Positions 1-7,820 are shown, numbered from the stretch's first letter. The stretch is 10,045 bases of DNA from JAKPQD01 sp029572965 (GCA_035374585.1 DAOSPF010000095.1:1-10045); one strand, 5' to 3'. Made by a program: numbers and translations. The notes: generated by a model not told the origin, from the sequence alone.

Positions 1-387
1 TTTGTTAAAAACCAATACCACCGGGATTTTGTAGGCCTCAGCAGCAACAAGGTACCTGTCAATGAACTCTACACTAACTTCAGGCTGCAAAAGCGTAACA
101 ACCAAAACAGCCTGGTCAACATTGGCTGCAATAATATGATATTGCTTAGACAAGTTGACTGATTTGCGGATGATATAATTTTTTCTCGGCAAAATGTCAC
201 TAATACGGACAGCTTCATCCTCTAAAGCCCGTTGGTATTGAACAACATCCCCAACAGCAACCGGGTTTGTAGCTTTAAAATCTTTGGTACGAAGTTTCCC
301 TTTAATGCGCCCTTCAATCAGATAATTTCCATCTGTCAGAATATTGCAAACATTACCTGTAACTTTAACTACTAAACCCTTTTCCAC
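1..387 (-). CDS. rsgA: Ribosome small-subunit-dependent GTPase A, N-terminal part (runs off left edge)
   Basis: RsgA (YjeQ) is a circularly permuted GTPase that acts in late 30S subunit maturation. The 129 visible residues match its N-terminal OB-fold: KGLVVKVTG at 3-11, EGRIKGKLR at 25-33, TNPVAVGD at 40-47, and RKNYIIRKS then NLSKQ at 68-82. The start of the GTPase domain follows, with VDQAVLVVT at 90-98. The sequence ends at VLVFNK (124-129), the beginning of the G4 NKxD motif, which comes first in this permuted fold. The other G motifs and the C-terminal zinc-binding region lie outside the window. An in-frame TAA at 411-409 limits upstream extension, and GTG at 387 is the only common start codon after it. 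It gives the expected N-terminus and lies 4 nt after the permease stop, so the gene is probably co-transcribed or translationally coupled. No Shine-Dalgarno is visible. The family call is very secure; the GTG start is likely. Confidence 0.95.
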   Translation of the reverse strand, partial: MEKGLVVKVTGNVCNILTDGNYLIEGRIKGKLRTKDFKATNPVAVGDVVQYQRALEDEAVRISDILPRKNYIIRKSVNLSKQYHIIAANVDQAVLVVTLLQPEVSVEFIDRYLVAAEAYKIPVVLVFNK

Positions 388-391
388 AACA

Positions 392-1345
392 TCAGAAAAA
401 ATAATTGATTACACCCCATAACAAAGGTAAAGTAAAAATACTGAATATGGTAGTGACAAACATATTTTCAGTAGCCAAATAATGATCGGCATCATATTTT
501 CGGGCAAGGATGACGATTGTAGCCATAGCTGGCATCCCCACCTGCAAAACCAAAGCTGCGACAGCATCTTTTTGCAAAAAAGGAAGATAGGGTTTCAGGA
601 CATAAATTATCCCTAACATAATAAAAGGTACTAAAATTAATTTATTGAAAGATAAAGCATACAAACTTGCCTTTTTCACCATAGCATCTATTTTGATAGT
701 ACTCAAAATATGCCCTACAAAAACAAGGCTTAACGAAAGTGTTGTATGCCCGAGCATAGAAAAAGGTTTGTTAAACGTTTCAGGTAATTTCAGCCCAAAG
801 CCAAGCATTATTAATGAAACAAAAAATACTACAGAGTTGACATTGACCAGATGTTTTAGGTTTTCTTTGAAATTATTATTTTTTTTGTTGGCAATCAGGT
901 AAATACCTAAAGTCCACAACACTGAGTCGGCTGCAACCTGAAACACCGCCGCATAAAGCAAAGCATGGCTCCCGGGCATGAGCGAACTGATAAATGGGAA
1001 ACCAATGAAAACAATGTTTCCAAACATGGAATGTAATATATGGATTTTTTCTGAGGCCTCTTGAAGACACAGCCACCTGCTGGTCAACTTTCCTACTGCA
1101 AAAAGCAAAAACAACGAAATGTATGAAAATAAAAAAACAAAAATGGAGTTTTTTATTACATTAAAATCAAACTGCATGTGGGTAACCGTAGTAAAAATCA
1201 ACAAAGGAAATGTTATATATAAAACAAAATGAGACAAAAAAACACCATTATCTAAAGTAATAATTTTAGTTTTGGTAGCCAAATAACCAATGATCATGAA
1301 AATAATGTAGGTATAAAACTGTTCGAAAAGAATATTACTTACCAT
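392..1345 (-). CDS. AEC-family permease (auxin efflux carrier / malate permease-like)
   Basis: This 317-residue protein is almost entirely hydrophobic and resembles the AEC family (bacterial MleP/YwkB-like permeases, Pfam Mem_trans), with roughly ten membrane segments. Visible family features are an N-terminal helix followed by GYLATK (20-25), a first-half motif HSMFGNIVFIGFP (105-117), a polar loop near 153-165, and a second-half motif GMPAMATIVILARKY (270-284). The final segment, FVTTIFSIFTLPLLW, lies at 296-310. Characterised AEC members move organic acids such as malate, or auxin in plants; the substrate here cannot be read from sequence. The ATG at 1345 lies inside the 3' end of the aminotransferase gene (11-bp overlap), and the stop is 4 nt before rsgA. 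Translational coupling in a three-gene operon is therefore likely. Pairing with an aminotransferase could hint at an amino- or keto-acid substrate, but that is inference. Confidence 0.88.
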   Translation of the reverse strand: MVSNILFEQFYTYIIFMIIGYLATKTKIITLDNGVFLSHFVLYITFPLLIFTTVTHMQFDFNVIKNSIFVFLFSYISLFLLFAVGKLTSRWLCLQEASEKIHILHSMFGNIVFIGFPFISSLMPGSHALLYAAVFQVAADSVLWTLGIYLIANKKNNNFKENLKHLVNVNSVVFFVSLIMLGFGLKLPETFNKPFSMLGHTTLSLSLVFVGHILSTIKIDAMVKKASLYALSFNKLILVPFIMLGIIYVLKPYLPFLQKDAVAALVLQVGMPAMATIVILARKYDADHYLATENMFVTTIFSIFTLPLLWGVINYFF

Positions 1346-2180
1346 AAAGCTTATTTTTATTGATATAATCTGTCATCAATTTATCGTATTCAACTGAAAT
1401 AAAAGACAATAAAGAGTTTGGTAAAGAAAATGTATAATTTTCAATAGACTTCACGGGCAATACCTTTGGAGAAGTACCAGAAATAAAAGCAGCATCAAAC
1501 TCAGGTAAAGAATTTAGCGAAATACAATCGAAAACAACATCTATGTTGTTATCATACAGTATTTTCAATACATACTTTCGGGTAATGCCCAAAAGCACTT
1601 CATTATCAGGAGCTGTATAAACAATATTGCCTTTGATAAAAAACAAATTGGAACGGCTTCCTTCGGTAATCCTGTTTTCGTTGACCAAAGCTACTTCATA
1701 TATATTACTGTCTGACAATATTTTATTTACTTGTTCTTTAATTGATTGATGAAGCATTTTAATGTCAGGATTTTTCCTTACAGCATTGAGGCAAACCATG
1801 TGAACCCCCTTGTCATACATTTGTGTTGTAGGATACACGTGAGGGAGATAATAAACATAGCGGTTTACACAATTTTCATTAAAAGCCATGACAATTTTAA
1901 TATTGCCTTCTGCAAAATCATTGTCAGCAATAAGTTTTTGAATATCTGAATAAAATAGCCCTAATAAATTATCAATATCTATGATTGGATTTACTGATTT
2001 TACCGAATGGGCAAGCCTTTCAAAATGGTCTTCAATAAAAAGAGCAATGCCTGAAACCGTTCTGAAAACTTCATACACAATAGTACCGGCCTCAATAGTC
2101 AATATACCGCTTTTATTCTCTTTCACCACAGCATTGTGCAAATAAAAACGCTGAACTATTTTATCATCCAACTTGGTCAT
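1335..2180 (-). CDS. Class IV PLP-dependent aminotransferase (BCAT / D-AAT / ADC-lyase fold)
   Basis: This 281-residue protein has the fold-type IV PLP signatures. They are YEVFRTVSG then FIEDHFERL (36-56), a lysine in IKMLHQ (K141) placed like the catalytic Schiff-base lysine of the family, and ITEGSRSNLFF at 171-181. LLGITRKYV at 196-204 is the phosphate-binding LxGxTR-type motif. The family includes branched-chain aminotransferase (IlvE), D-amino-acid aminotransferase and aminodeoxychorismate lyase (PabC), and these are not easily separated by eye. No pabB or branched-chain biosynthesis gene is visible nearby, so no symbol is given. The ATG at 2180 follows an AT-rich region and is the first gene of its block. 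Its 3' end overlaps the permease start by 11 bp. The fold assignment is strong, the substrate is unknown. Confidence 0.9.
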   Translation of the reverse strand: MTKLDDKIVQRFYLHNAVVKENKSGILTIEAGTIVYEVFRTVSGIALFIEDHFERLAHSVKSVNPIIDIDNLLGLFYSDIQKLIADNDFAEGNIKIVMAFNENCVNRYVYYLPHVYPTTQMYDKGVHMVCLNAVRKNPDIKMLHQSIKEQVNKILSDSNIYEVALVNENRITEGSRSNLFFIKGNIVYTAPDNEVLLGITRKYVLKILYDNNIDVVFDCISLNSLPEFDAAFISGTSPKVLPVKSIENYTFSLPNSLLSFISVEYDKLMTDYINKNKLYGK

Positions 2181-2427
2181 AACTCAATTTATTATTGACA
2201 GAAAACATATTTTATATAAACTAAAATTTTAAATATTTTAAATACATTTTCAGGACAACGAAATTAATGAATAAACAGGAATATGAGGCAAAAGTTTAGT
2301 AAATGGGGCAAAAAACCGTATTTATAAAGTCTTTTGATAGTTCTACGCCCAATGCTATTAACTGGCATAACTTTCAAGCCATAAACGCCAAGCATACAAT
2401 ATATGATTTTATGTTTGGCCACACCAA
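2181..2427. other. AT-rich intergenic gap without a credible gene
   Basis: This 247-bp gap separates the stop of the U32 gene from the start of the aminotransferase, both leftward. The part next to the aminotransferase (about 2185-2260) is extremely AT-rich and probably carries that block's promoter. The part next to the U32 gene (about 2300-2427) is of more normal composition. It is broken by stops on the minus strand, and its only sizeable plus-strand frame runs into antisense U32 coding. I see no strong hairpin with a T-run after the U32 stop, so termination there is unresolved. Confidence 0.6.
2202..2209 (-). promoter_or_regulatory. Weak -7 box candidate for the aminotransferase-permease-rsgA block
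   Basis: Read leftward, TATGTTTT matches seven of eight positions of the Bacteroidetes -7 consensus TAnnTTTG. It lies about 22 nt upstream of the aminotransferase ATG (2180), which would leave a leader of roughly 15 nt. The surrounding DNA is very AT-rich and I see no convincing -33 TTTG box, so this is only a candidate. Confidence 0.25.
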
Positions 2428-3675
2428 TTACAGCTCTTCATTCGCCACCAACTTGTACAGCTTATCCGAACGCCTTACCACATTGGGTACCAGCATTGAA
2501 AAATATTGACCTTTTACAGCTTTTTCAGCATTTTTTAATTCTACACGTATTTCAGATGCTGTTATTTCGATTACTCCTGTTGATGGCCCCATGATAAGCA
2601 GTTCGTCTCCAATAGATACTTCATTGGTTTCCATCAATATCTCTGCTACACTTAGTTTTGAAAAGTAGTTGGTTACCTTTCCTACATAAACCTTCTTTTT
2701 TGTAGCTTTAGAGCCATAAGATTCGCTCCATTCGCCCAGCCGACGGCCAAGGTAATATCCATCCCAAAAACCACGGTTATAAACAGTACTCAATTCAGCA
2801 GTTAGCTCATCAATCAATGCTTTGTCATAAGTGCCATTCTCTAATGCCAGCAGCGCCTTATGATAAGCATAGCAAACCGTTTTCACATATTCGGCTGAGC
2901 GGGCACGTCCTTCTATCTTAAGCACCTTTACCCCGGCATCGATGATTTTATCAATAAAACCAATGGTGCACAAATCTTTGGGCGACATAATGTACTCATT
3001 GTCTATCTCAAGCTGCGCCTTGGTTTCATTATCAGTTACAGTATATGAGCGCCTGCAAATCTGGAAGCAGGCCCCACGATTGGCCGAATGGTTGTATTCA
3101 TGAAGGCTTAAATAACATTTGCCCGAAATGGCCATGCATAATGCCCCATGAGCAAACATCTCCAACCGAATAGGTTTCCCACCGGGGCCTTGAATTTTAT
3201 TATCTGTAATAGACCGGCTGATGGCTTTCACTTGCTTGAGGTCCAGCTCGCGGGCCATCACCATGACATCGGCATATTGTGCAAAAAAATTCACCGCCTC
3301 AGCATTGCTGATATTTTGCTGAGTCGAAATGTGTACATCAAGTCCTATCTCTTTTGCATACAACAACGCAGCCAAGTCTGAAGCTATAACTGCATCTACA
3401 TTATTGGCTTTGCAGTAATCAAGCACTTGTCGCATCTCTGCAATATCTTCGTCATACATCACCGTATTCAAAGTGATATAAGCTTTCATGTTATTTGCGT
3501 GGCAAATTTCAACAATGTTTTTCAAGTCATCTGCAGTAAAGTTCAGCGTTGACTTGGACCGCATATTGAGCTTCCCAATGCCAAAATACACCGCATCAGC
3601 CTTTCCCTGAATAGCAGCCATCAATGACTCATACGAGCCCACTGGTGCCATGATTTCTATTTCGCTCCTCTTCAT
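2428..3675 (-). CDS. U32-family protein (TrhP/RlhA-type RNA hydroxylation factor)
   Basis: This 415-residue protein belongs to the former peptidase U32 family. Characterised members TrhP and RlhA are needed for prephenate-dependent hydroxylation of tRNA uridine 34 or of 23S rRNA C2501. It opens with EIMAPVGSYESLMAAI (7-22) and AVYFG (28-32). It carries the family signature EMFAHGALCMAISGKC (172-187) followed by NRGACFQIC (199-207). The four cysteines C180, C187, C203 and C207 have the C-x6-C-x15-C-x3-C spacing expected for the iron-sulfur cluster reported in this family. VLKIEGRARSAEYV (near 252-265) is another conserved block, and a beta-rich C-terminal domain follows. The length is slightly below E. 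coli TrhP. The ATG overlaps the kinase stop as ATGA, so translation is probably coupled. TrhP fits somewhat better than RlhA because no second large domain is present, but I cannot decide the substrate. Protease activity is doubtful. Confidence 0.92.
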   Translation of the reverse strand: MKRSEIEIMAPVGSYESLMAAIQGKADAVYFGIGKLNMRSKSTLNFTADDLKNIVEICHANNMKAYITLNTVMYDEDIAEMRQVLDYCKANNVDAVIASDLAALLYAKEIGLDVHISTQQNISNAEAVNFFAQYADVMVMARELDLKQVKAISRSITDNKIQGPGGKPIRLEMFAHGALCMAISGKCYLSLHEYNHSANRGACFQICRRSYTVTDNETKAQLEIDNEYIMSPKDLCTIGFIDKIIDAGVKVLKIEGRARSAEYVKTVCYAYHKALLALENGTYDKALIDELTAELSTVYNRGFWDGYYLGRRLGEWSESYGSKATKKKVYVGKVTNYFSKLSVAEILMETNEVSIGDELLIMGPSTGVIEITASEIRVELKNAEKAVKGQYFSMLVPNVVRRSDKLYKLVANEEL

Positions 3676-4838
3676 GAACCCTGTTCCTTTGTTTTTGGCA
3701 AAAGTATTCTTATATCGGTTCCTTTGCCAATTTGTGAATTGTAAACAAAGATTTTGCCCCGGTGATATTGCTCAACAATTCGTTTGACCAATGACAACCC
3801 AAGTCCCCAACCACGTTTTTTGGTGGTATAACCGGGTTTAAAGATGGTTTTAAACTTCGACTTTTGAATACCTTTGCCCGTATCGATAACATCAATCTGG
3901 ATTTTATTTTTCCTTTCAAGAATAACAATCTGGATGCTGCCACTGCCAGCCATAGCATCCACAGCATTTTTGCACAGGTTTTCAATGACCCATTCGAAAA
4001 GGCTCCGGATTAAAGGGACTTCTATATCCCGGTCGGGACAATCAATATCAATGGTAACATTTTTTGACACCCTGCTACGCAAATAGTTGACAGTATTTTC
4101 AACAACATTGCACAAATTCTCGTTTTGCAAAGGCGAATTGGAACCTATCTTTGAAAATCGCTCGATGATAGACTCCAGCCGCTTGATGTCTTTGAACATT
4201 TCATGAACATGCGGATTGTCCGGAGTTTCTTCTTTAAGCAATTCGTACCAAGCCATCAGCGAAGACAAAGGAGTTCCCAACTGATGGGCTGTTTCTTTTG
4301 TCAACCCTACCCAAACCTGGTTTTGTTCAGCCTTTCGTGATGAGCTAAATGCAAAATAAGCAACTAATATAAATAACAGGATGACCCCCAGCTGCAAATA
4401 AGGATATACAGATAATTGCTCAAGTATATATGAATCTTTGTAATAAATGTAATTTTTGTTTTGCTTTCCAACATCAATAACAATCCGCTCATTTTTGAGC
4501 TTTATCATCTTCAACTGAGCCTTCAGATATGAAGTATCTAATGATTTGATTGAATCAAAGTTTCTGTAAGAGATGATGTTATCTGCTGAGTCAGTCAAAA
4601 TAACCGGCACCGTTTGGTTGTTTTGAATGACCTTGAGCAAGAAATCAAAGTTTTTATCCGTCATATCTGACGAACCAAGCTGCTTGGTGGCTTCAGCCCA
4701 GATTTCAATTTTCTTCTGCTCCTCAATTTTGAGCTCTTCAACCAATATGTGAGTGTAATACAATGACCCTATGCCAATTACTGATGCTAAGAGCAACAGT
4801 AATATTTTCATCCAAAATTTTCTATTGTATATGCCCAT
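3672..4838 (-). CDS. Membrane-bound sensor histidine kinase without adjacent response regulator
   Basis: From the preferred ATG at 4838 the protein has 388 residues. Transmembrane helix 1 is at about 11-28, followed by a periplasmic sensor region of about 115 residues and helix 2 at about 149-165. The H-box is KETAHQLGTPLSSL, with phospho-acceptor His at 185. The catalytic domain follows: an N-box with ENLCKNAVDAM (286-296), G1 DTGKGI (319-324), F-box IFKPGYTTKK (332-341) and G2 GWGLGLSL (343-350). The AHQLGTP H-box form is common in Bacteroidetes kinases. The sensor region resembles no ligand-binding domain I recognise. No response regulator is encoded in the window. An in-frame ATG at 4856 would add MERRII and overlap the AsmA-like stop by 16 bp. 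I prefer 4838 because it leaves 2 nt after that stop and gives the expected MGIYNRKFW start. The U32 gene follows with an ATGA overlap. Confidence 0.93.
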   Translation of the reverse strand: MGIYNRKFWMKILLLLLASVIGIGSLYYTHILVEELKIEEQKKIEIWAEATKQLGSSDMTDKNFDFLLKVIQNNQTVPVILTDSADNIISYRNFDSIKSLDTSYLKAQLKMIKLKNERIVIDVGKQNKNYIYYKDSYILEQLSVYPYLQLGVILLFILVAYFAFSSSRKAEQNQVWVGLTKETAHQLGTPLSSLMAWYELLKEETPDNPHVHEMFKDIKRLESIIERFSKIGSNSPLQNENLCNVVENTVNYLRSRVSKNVTIDIDCPDRDIEVPLIRSLFEWVIENLCKNAVDAMAGSGSIQIVILERKNKIQIDVIDTGKGIQKSKFKTIFKPGYTTKKRGWGLGLSLVKRIVEQYHRGKIFVYNSQIGKGTDIRILLPKTKEQGS

Positions 4839-4840
4839 AA

Positions 4841-7321
4841 TTATTCGTCTTTCCATTCAACCTTAGGCTTCGAATCCTTTTTTACCACAGGTTTAACTGT
4901 TGGCGTTTTTTTCTCTTCGTTGGTAAGAGGATTTTCTTCTATCCCAATTTTTCGCTTTTTTTCTTCAGCAGGTTTTTTATCTATCTCTTTTCCCTGAAAA
5001 ATTTGCTTGATAGCATTTTTTTCTTCTACGAGCTTTTCTTTAAACGACTGAAAAGCTTTTTGATTGTCATATTTAATGTTAAAAATACTATCATTCCCTG
5101 ACAATAAAACATATACCATCATTTTTCGGTCATTTTTTTCATCTTCAGCCACGGGCAAATCTTTATCCTCTTTTAACCTGATGTTTTTCTTAATCAACTC
5201 TGATAAACTAAATTGTAAATGATATTTAAACTTATTATCTAAATAATGTACTCCTTCAAGCTTAAAATCAACAATATTATTTTTTATCAAAACCGGATGG
5301 ACGGTAAAAAGGTTATTGGCAATAGCTAACTGGCAGCGAAATGGCTGGAATACTACCTCATTGTTGGCCGGGCGTGGTATTTTAAGGAAGGCAAACACGT
5401 CCATCAAAGGTTTGAAATCGCTGATGCTGGTTTGACTAAATCCCATATCCGCTTCAGAACTGATGCTCGAATTGATGATACTGTCATTCTTATCAAATTT
5501 ACAGTTAAAACTGGCTTTTCCTGAAACAGACCCTTTGATATTATTGGCTTGCAGATATTTCAACCCAAAATTATCGAAATTATAAAAAAGTGATTTCAAC
5601 GAAAGGTTTTGAAAATTGCCGGTAAAATAAGCACTTTTCGTATTTTCGTTGTATGAATAACTGGCATTATCAATCTTCCCATCCCATATATCAAAACGCA
5701 TACCGTTGCATGCGAACCTTTTTGAAGAACTTTCAACCCTGGCCACCAGGTCCTGAAACCGAAACTGATTATATTTCAGCAGTCTGCATTTTAGGTTAAT
5801 ACTTAGCTCTAAACCACTACCGGCAGTATCAGCAGAAAAAAAGGCATTGTTTAAGTCCAGCGTATCTATGGCCAAATCTCCTTTAAAAACACGCGTTTGG
5901 TTTGATTTATAAACATTATCCAGCATCCCGTTGAGTTGCATAGAACAATTATCAAAGCAAAGCCGGCCATGTTTGAGTGTAGCCCTGTCTTCTTTCAACA
6001 GAACATGCCCCGAAAATGCAAATTGTCTTTTTTGATAGTCCAGTTTGATGTTTTCAAGCTTAGAATCTAAGGTAAGGTCAAGATTTTTATTGTTAAAAAT
6101 GGAATCTTTACCCACATAATCAACAATAAAACCGGAAGTAATTGTTCCGGTAAAATTATTTATATCTTTTAATTTTAATAAATTAAAGAACTCTTCTACC
6201 TTTATCGTTGTATTTCCTTCAAAATGCAAAGCCAATTTGTTGGCCAAAGAAACTATACCCGAGCATTGAAGGGAAGAGCCTTTTGTTTTGCACTGAAAGT
6301 TGTTGACTGCAATATCAAATTTTCTGGAAAAAGGCATTAGTTTAAACCCCAATTCAGTATTGATTTCAGAAAAATCAATATTTTTAAAACTTACTTTGCC
6401 ATTGGTAACCGGGATTTTTCCAATTATTAGTAACGCATTTTTGTTGTCAATATTGCCGTTGAGCACGAGCGAAACATCCATAGCCCCATCATTAAAAGCC
6501 CAATCAGTGATTTTTGGCAAATATCCTTTTATATCTAAAATCCGGAGTTTACGAGTCTGCATTGAAACCTCATAATTTTTTGTTTTAATATAATATGTTC
6601 CCTTTATATTCAACTTTTGCTTACCGTAAAACAGGCTGAGTCCTTTAAGTTCGCATTTTTCAGGTTGAGCAACGATTTGAAAATCGGCAGCAATTTTTTG
6701 ATGAAGGTTGAAATTTTCTGCATTATTTCTGTAATATAACTGACTTAATTTTAGCTTATTATCATAATATGAGGCCGTATTTTTTGTCTTAATTCTAAGT
6801 TTATATTGTTCTATATTAGCATTAAAGTATGTTTTATCTAAATTATAAGTTAAATTAATATATTTTAATCCGATATAATTAATGCTGATATACATTGATT
6901 TGCTGCTGGTATCATGGTTGAAATAGTCGATGTAATTTTTAGTCGCCTCGGAGTATAGCAGTTTCCCGGTATTTAAGGTCACAGATTGTATCTTTAGCTT
7001 TTGGTGCCACAGTTGGACAATATCAAAAGATATGGCAGCTTCTTTAATATTTGCAATAGTATCAGAAGGACTGCCTTTGAGAATCAGCTTTACATCCGAC
7101 AATTTTATAGTCACATTGGGAAAATCGTGAAAAATAGTGAAATCAACAGATGAGGTAACCAGTGCGGCATTGATTTTTTGGTTAATATCCTCAATAATTA
7201 TTTGTTTAAAATGCTCTTTCTTGACCGAGTAGAGGATAAAAACCGCAGCAATGCCAAGAAAAATCAAAATAACGATGGTAATGAGCAAATACTTAAATAT
7301 TTTGAGAAACTTCAAAAGCAT
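4841..7321 (-). CDS. Large AsmA-like envelope protein
   Basis: This 826-residue protein starts with a short basic stretch and one membrane helix (about 9-31), a signal-anchor placing the rest in the periplasm. HDFPNVTIKLSDVKL shortly after is typical of AsmA/TamB-type proteins, and the remainder alternates short beta-strand-like segments, as expected for the elongated repeating-beta-groove fold. The N-terminal AsmA-like and C-terminal AsmA_2-like regions are separated by a long beta-rich middle. Related proteins are implicated in lipid transport between inner and outer membrane. The last ~55 residues form a lysine/glutamate-rich, probably disordered tail with KKPAEEKKRK and PTVKPVVKKDSKPK. 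The start is ATG 7321; a TTG 30 nt upstream is less likely, since it would read through the divergent promoter and precede the hydrophobic helix with unneeded residues. It heads the operon with the kinase and U32 genes. The family call rests on architecture and the FPN motif rather than on a catalytic signature. Confidence 0.82.
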   Translation of the reverse strand: MLLKFLKIFKYLLITIVILIFLGIAAVFILYSVKKEHFKQIIIEDINQKINAALVTSSVDFTIFHDFPNVTIKLSDVKLILKGSPSDTIANIKEAAISFDIVQLWHQKLKIQSVTLNTGKLLYSEATKNYIDYFNHDTSSKSMYISINYIGLKYINLTYNLDKTYFNANIEQYKLRIKTKNTASYYDNKLKLSQLYYRNNAENFNLHQKIAADFQIVAQPEKCELKGLSLFYGKQKLNIKGTYYIKTKNYEVSMQTRKLRILDIKGYLPKITDWAFNDGAMDVSLVLNGNIDNKNALLIIGKIPVTNGKVSFKNIDFSEINTELGFKLMPFSRKFDIAVNNFQCKTKGSSLQCSGIVSLANKLALHFEGNTTIKVEEFFNLLKLKDINNFTGTITSGFIVDYVGKDSIFNNKNLDLTLDSKLENIKLDYQKRQFAFSGHVLLKEDRATLKHGRLCFDNCSMQLNGMLDNVYKSNQTRVFKGDLAIDTLDLNNAFFSADTAGSGLELSINLKCRLLKYNQFRFQDLVARVESSSKRFACNGMRFDIWDGKIDNASYSYNENTKSAYFTGNFQNLSLKSLFYNFDNFGLKYLQANNIKGSVSGKASFNCKFDKNDSIINSSISSEADMGFSQTSISDFKPLMDVFAFLKIPRPANNEVVFQPFRCQLAIANNLFTVHPVLIKNNIVDFKLEGVHYLDNKFKYHLQFSLSELIKKNIRLKEDKDLPVAEDEKNDRKMMVYVLLSGNDSIFNIKYDNQKAFQSFKEKLVEEKNAIKQIFQGKEIDKKPAEEKKRKIGIEENPLTNEEKKTPTVKPVVKKDSKPKVEWKDE

Positions 7322-7334
7322 AGTATTATTTTTG
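7301..7334 (+). promoter_or_regulatory. Candidate promoter for dtd-mazG-DUF4271 unit
   Basis: Reading rightward, TATTTTTG at 7327-7334 fits the Bacteroidetes -7 consensus TAnnTTTG. TTTG at 7301-7304 lies 22 nt upstream, close to the usual -33 spacing. Initiation would fall near 7341, leaving a leader of about 27 nt before the dtd ATG. The -33 element lies inside the first codons of the divergent AsmA-like gene. This is a motif match only. Confidence 0.45.
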
Positions 7335-7348
7335 GCAAATTGTAAGTG

Positions 7349-7356
7349 CAAAGGTA
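7349..7356 (-). promoter_or_regulatory. Candidate -7 box for AsmA-like / kinase / U32 operon
   Basis: On the minus strand TACCTTTG is an exact match to the Bacteroidetes -7 consensus TAnnTTTG. It is 27 nt upstream of the ATG at 7321, so transcription would begin near 7342 with a leader of about 20 nt. A -33 TTTG is not obvious, and that region would fall at the start of the dtd coding sequence. It lies only 14 bp from the oppositely directed dtd -7 box. Confidence 0.5.
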
Positions 7357-7367
7357 AGCAAAAGAAA

Positions 7368-7820
7368 ATGAGAGTTGTTATTCAGCGGGTGAAAATGGCT
7401 GAGGTCGTTATAGATGGCAATGAAAAGAGGAGCATCAAAGGTGGCCTTCTTGTACTTTGTGGTTTTGAAGATGCCGACACCGACGAAGACCTTGACTGGA
7501 TTGCCGGAAAAATATCACGGCTTCGAATTTTCAATGACGAAGCAGGCATAATGAACAAAAGTGTTGAAGAAATAAATGGGCAAATAATGTTGATAAGCCA
7601 GTTTACGTTGTTTGCCAGCACCAAAAAGGGCAACAGGCCATCTTATTCGTATGCTGCCAAGCCTGAAAATGCCATGCCGCTATATCAACGTTTTATTGAT
7701 ATCATGCAAAACTATGTAAACAAAGATATTGTGACAGGCAAGTTTGGCGCCGACATGCAGATTACCCTGGTCAACGATGGGCCGGTGACTATTATTATAG
7801 ATTCGAAAAAGAAAGAATGA
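7368..7820 (+). CDS. dtd: D-aminoacyl-tRNA deacylase
   Basis: Dtd hydrolyses D-amino acids (and glycine mischarged on tRNA-Ala) from tRNA, acting as a cytoplasmic homodimer in translation quality control. The 150-residue length is normal. It begins MRVVIQRVKMAEVVIDG, the standard N-terminus. It contains the active-site motif SQFTLFA at 77-83, followed by TKKGNRPSY (85-93), and the C-terminal NDGPVT at 136-141 with the Gly-Pro motif that reads substrate chirality. The frame is open further upstream to 7251, but the family alignment places the start at ATG 7368. An upstream start would overlap the divergent gene and add an unrelated segment. Its stop overlaps the MazG-like start as ATGA, indicating coupled translation. 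The dtd-mazG pairing is frequent in Bacteroidetes. Confidence 0.97.
   Translation: MRVVIQRVKMAEVVIDGNEKRSIKGGLLVLCGFEDADTDEDLDWIAGKISRLRIFNDEAGIMNKSVEEINGQIMLISQFTLFASTKKGNRPSYSYAAKPENAMPLYQRFIDIMQNYVNKDIVTGKFGADMQITLVNDGPVTIIIDSKKKE

Noticed and set aside
876..1076. Short minus-strand open frame in another frame of the permease gene
   Set aside because: It lies wholly inside the AEC permease gene, which has clear family motifs. The alternative product has none.
2410..2427. TTGG/CCAA stem just after the U32 stop as a terminator
   Set aside because: The stem is only about 4 bp and no T-run follows on the minus strand.
2303..2509. Plus-strand open frame of 68 codons across the gap and the 3' end of the U32 gene
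   Set aside because: Its second half is antisense to the conserved end of the U32 gene. No motif, promoter or family resemblance is visible.
4841..5040. Lysine/glutamate-rich end of the AsmA-like gene as a separate small gene or fusion
   Set aside because: It is in frame with the rest of the protein, with no stop or start break; charged tails of this sort occur on envelope proteins.
7322..7351. TTG start adding ten residues to the AsmA-like protein
   Set aside because: ATG 7321 puts the hydrophobic anchor at the N-terminus as expected, and the candidate -7 box at 7349-7356 overlaps the TTG.
7251..7367. Upstream extension of the dtd reading frame by 39 codons
   Set aside because: The Dtd family starts at MRVVIQRV (7368). 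The extension is antisense to the AsmA-like signal-anchor and would skip the candidate promoter.
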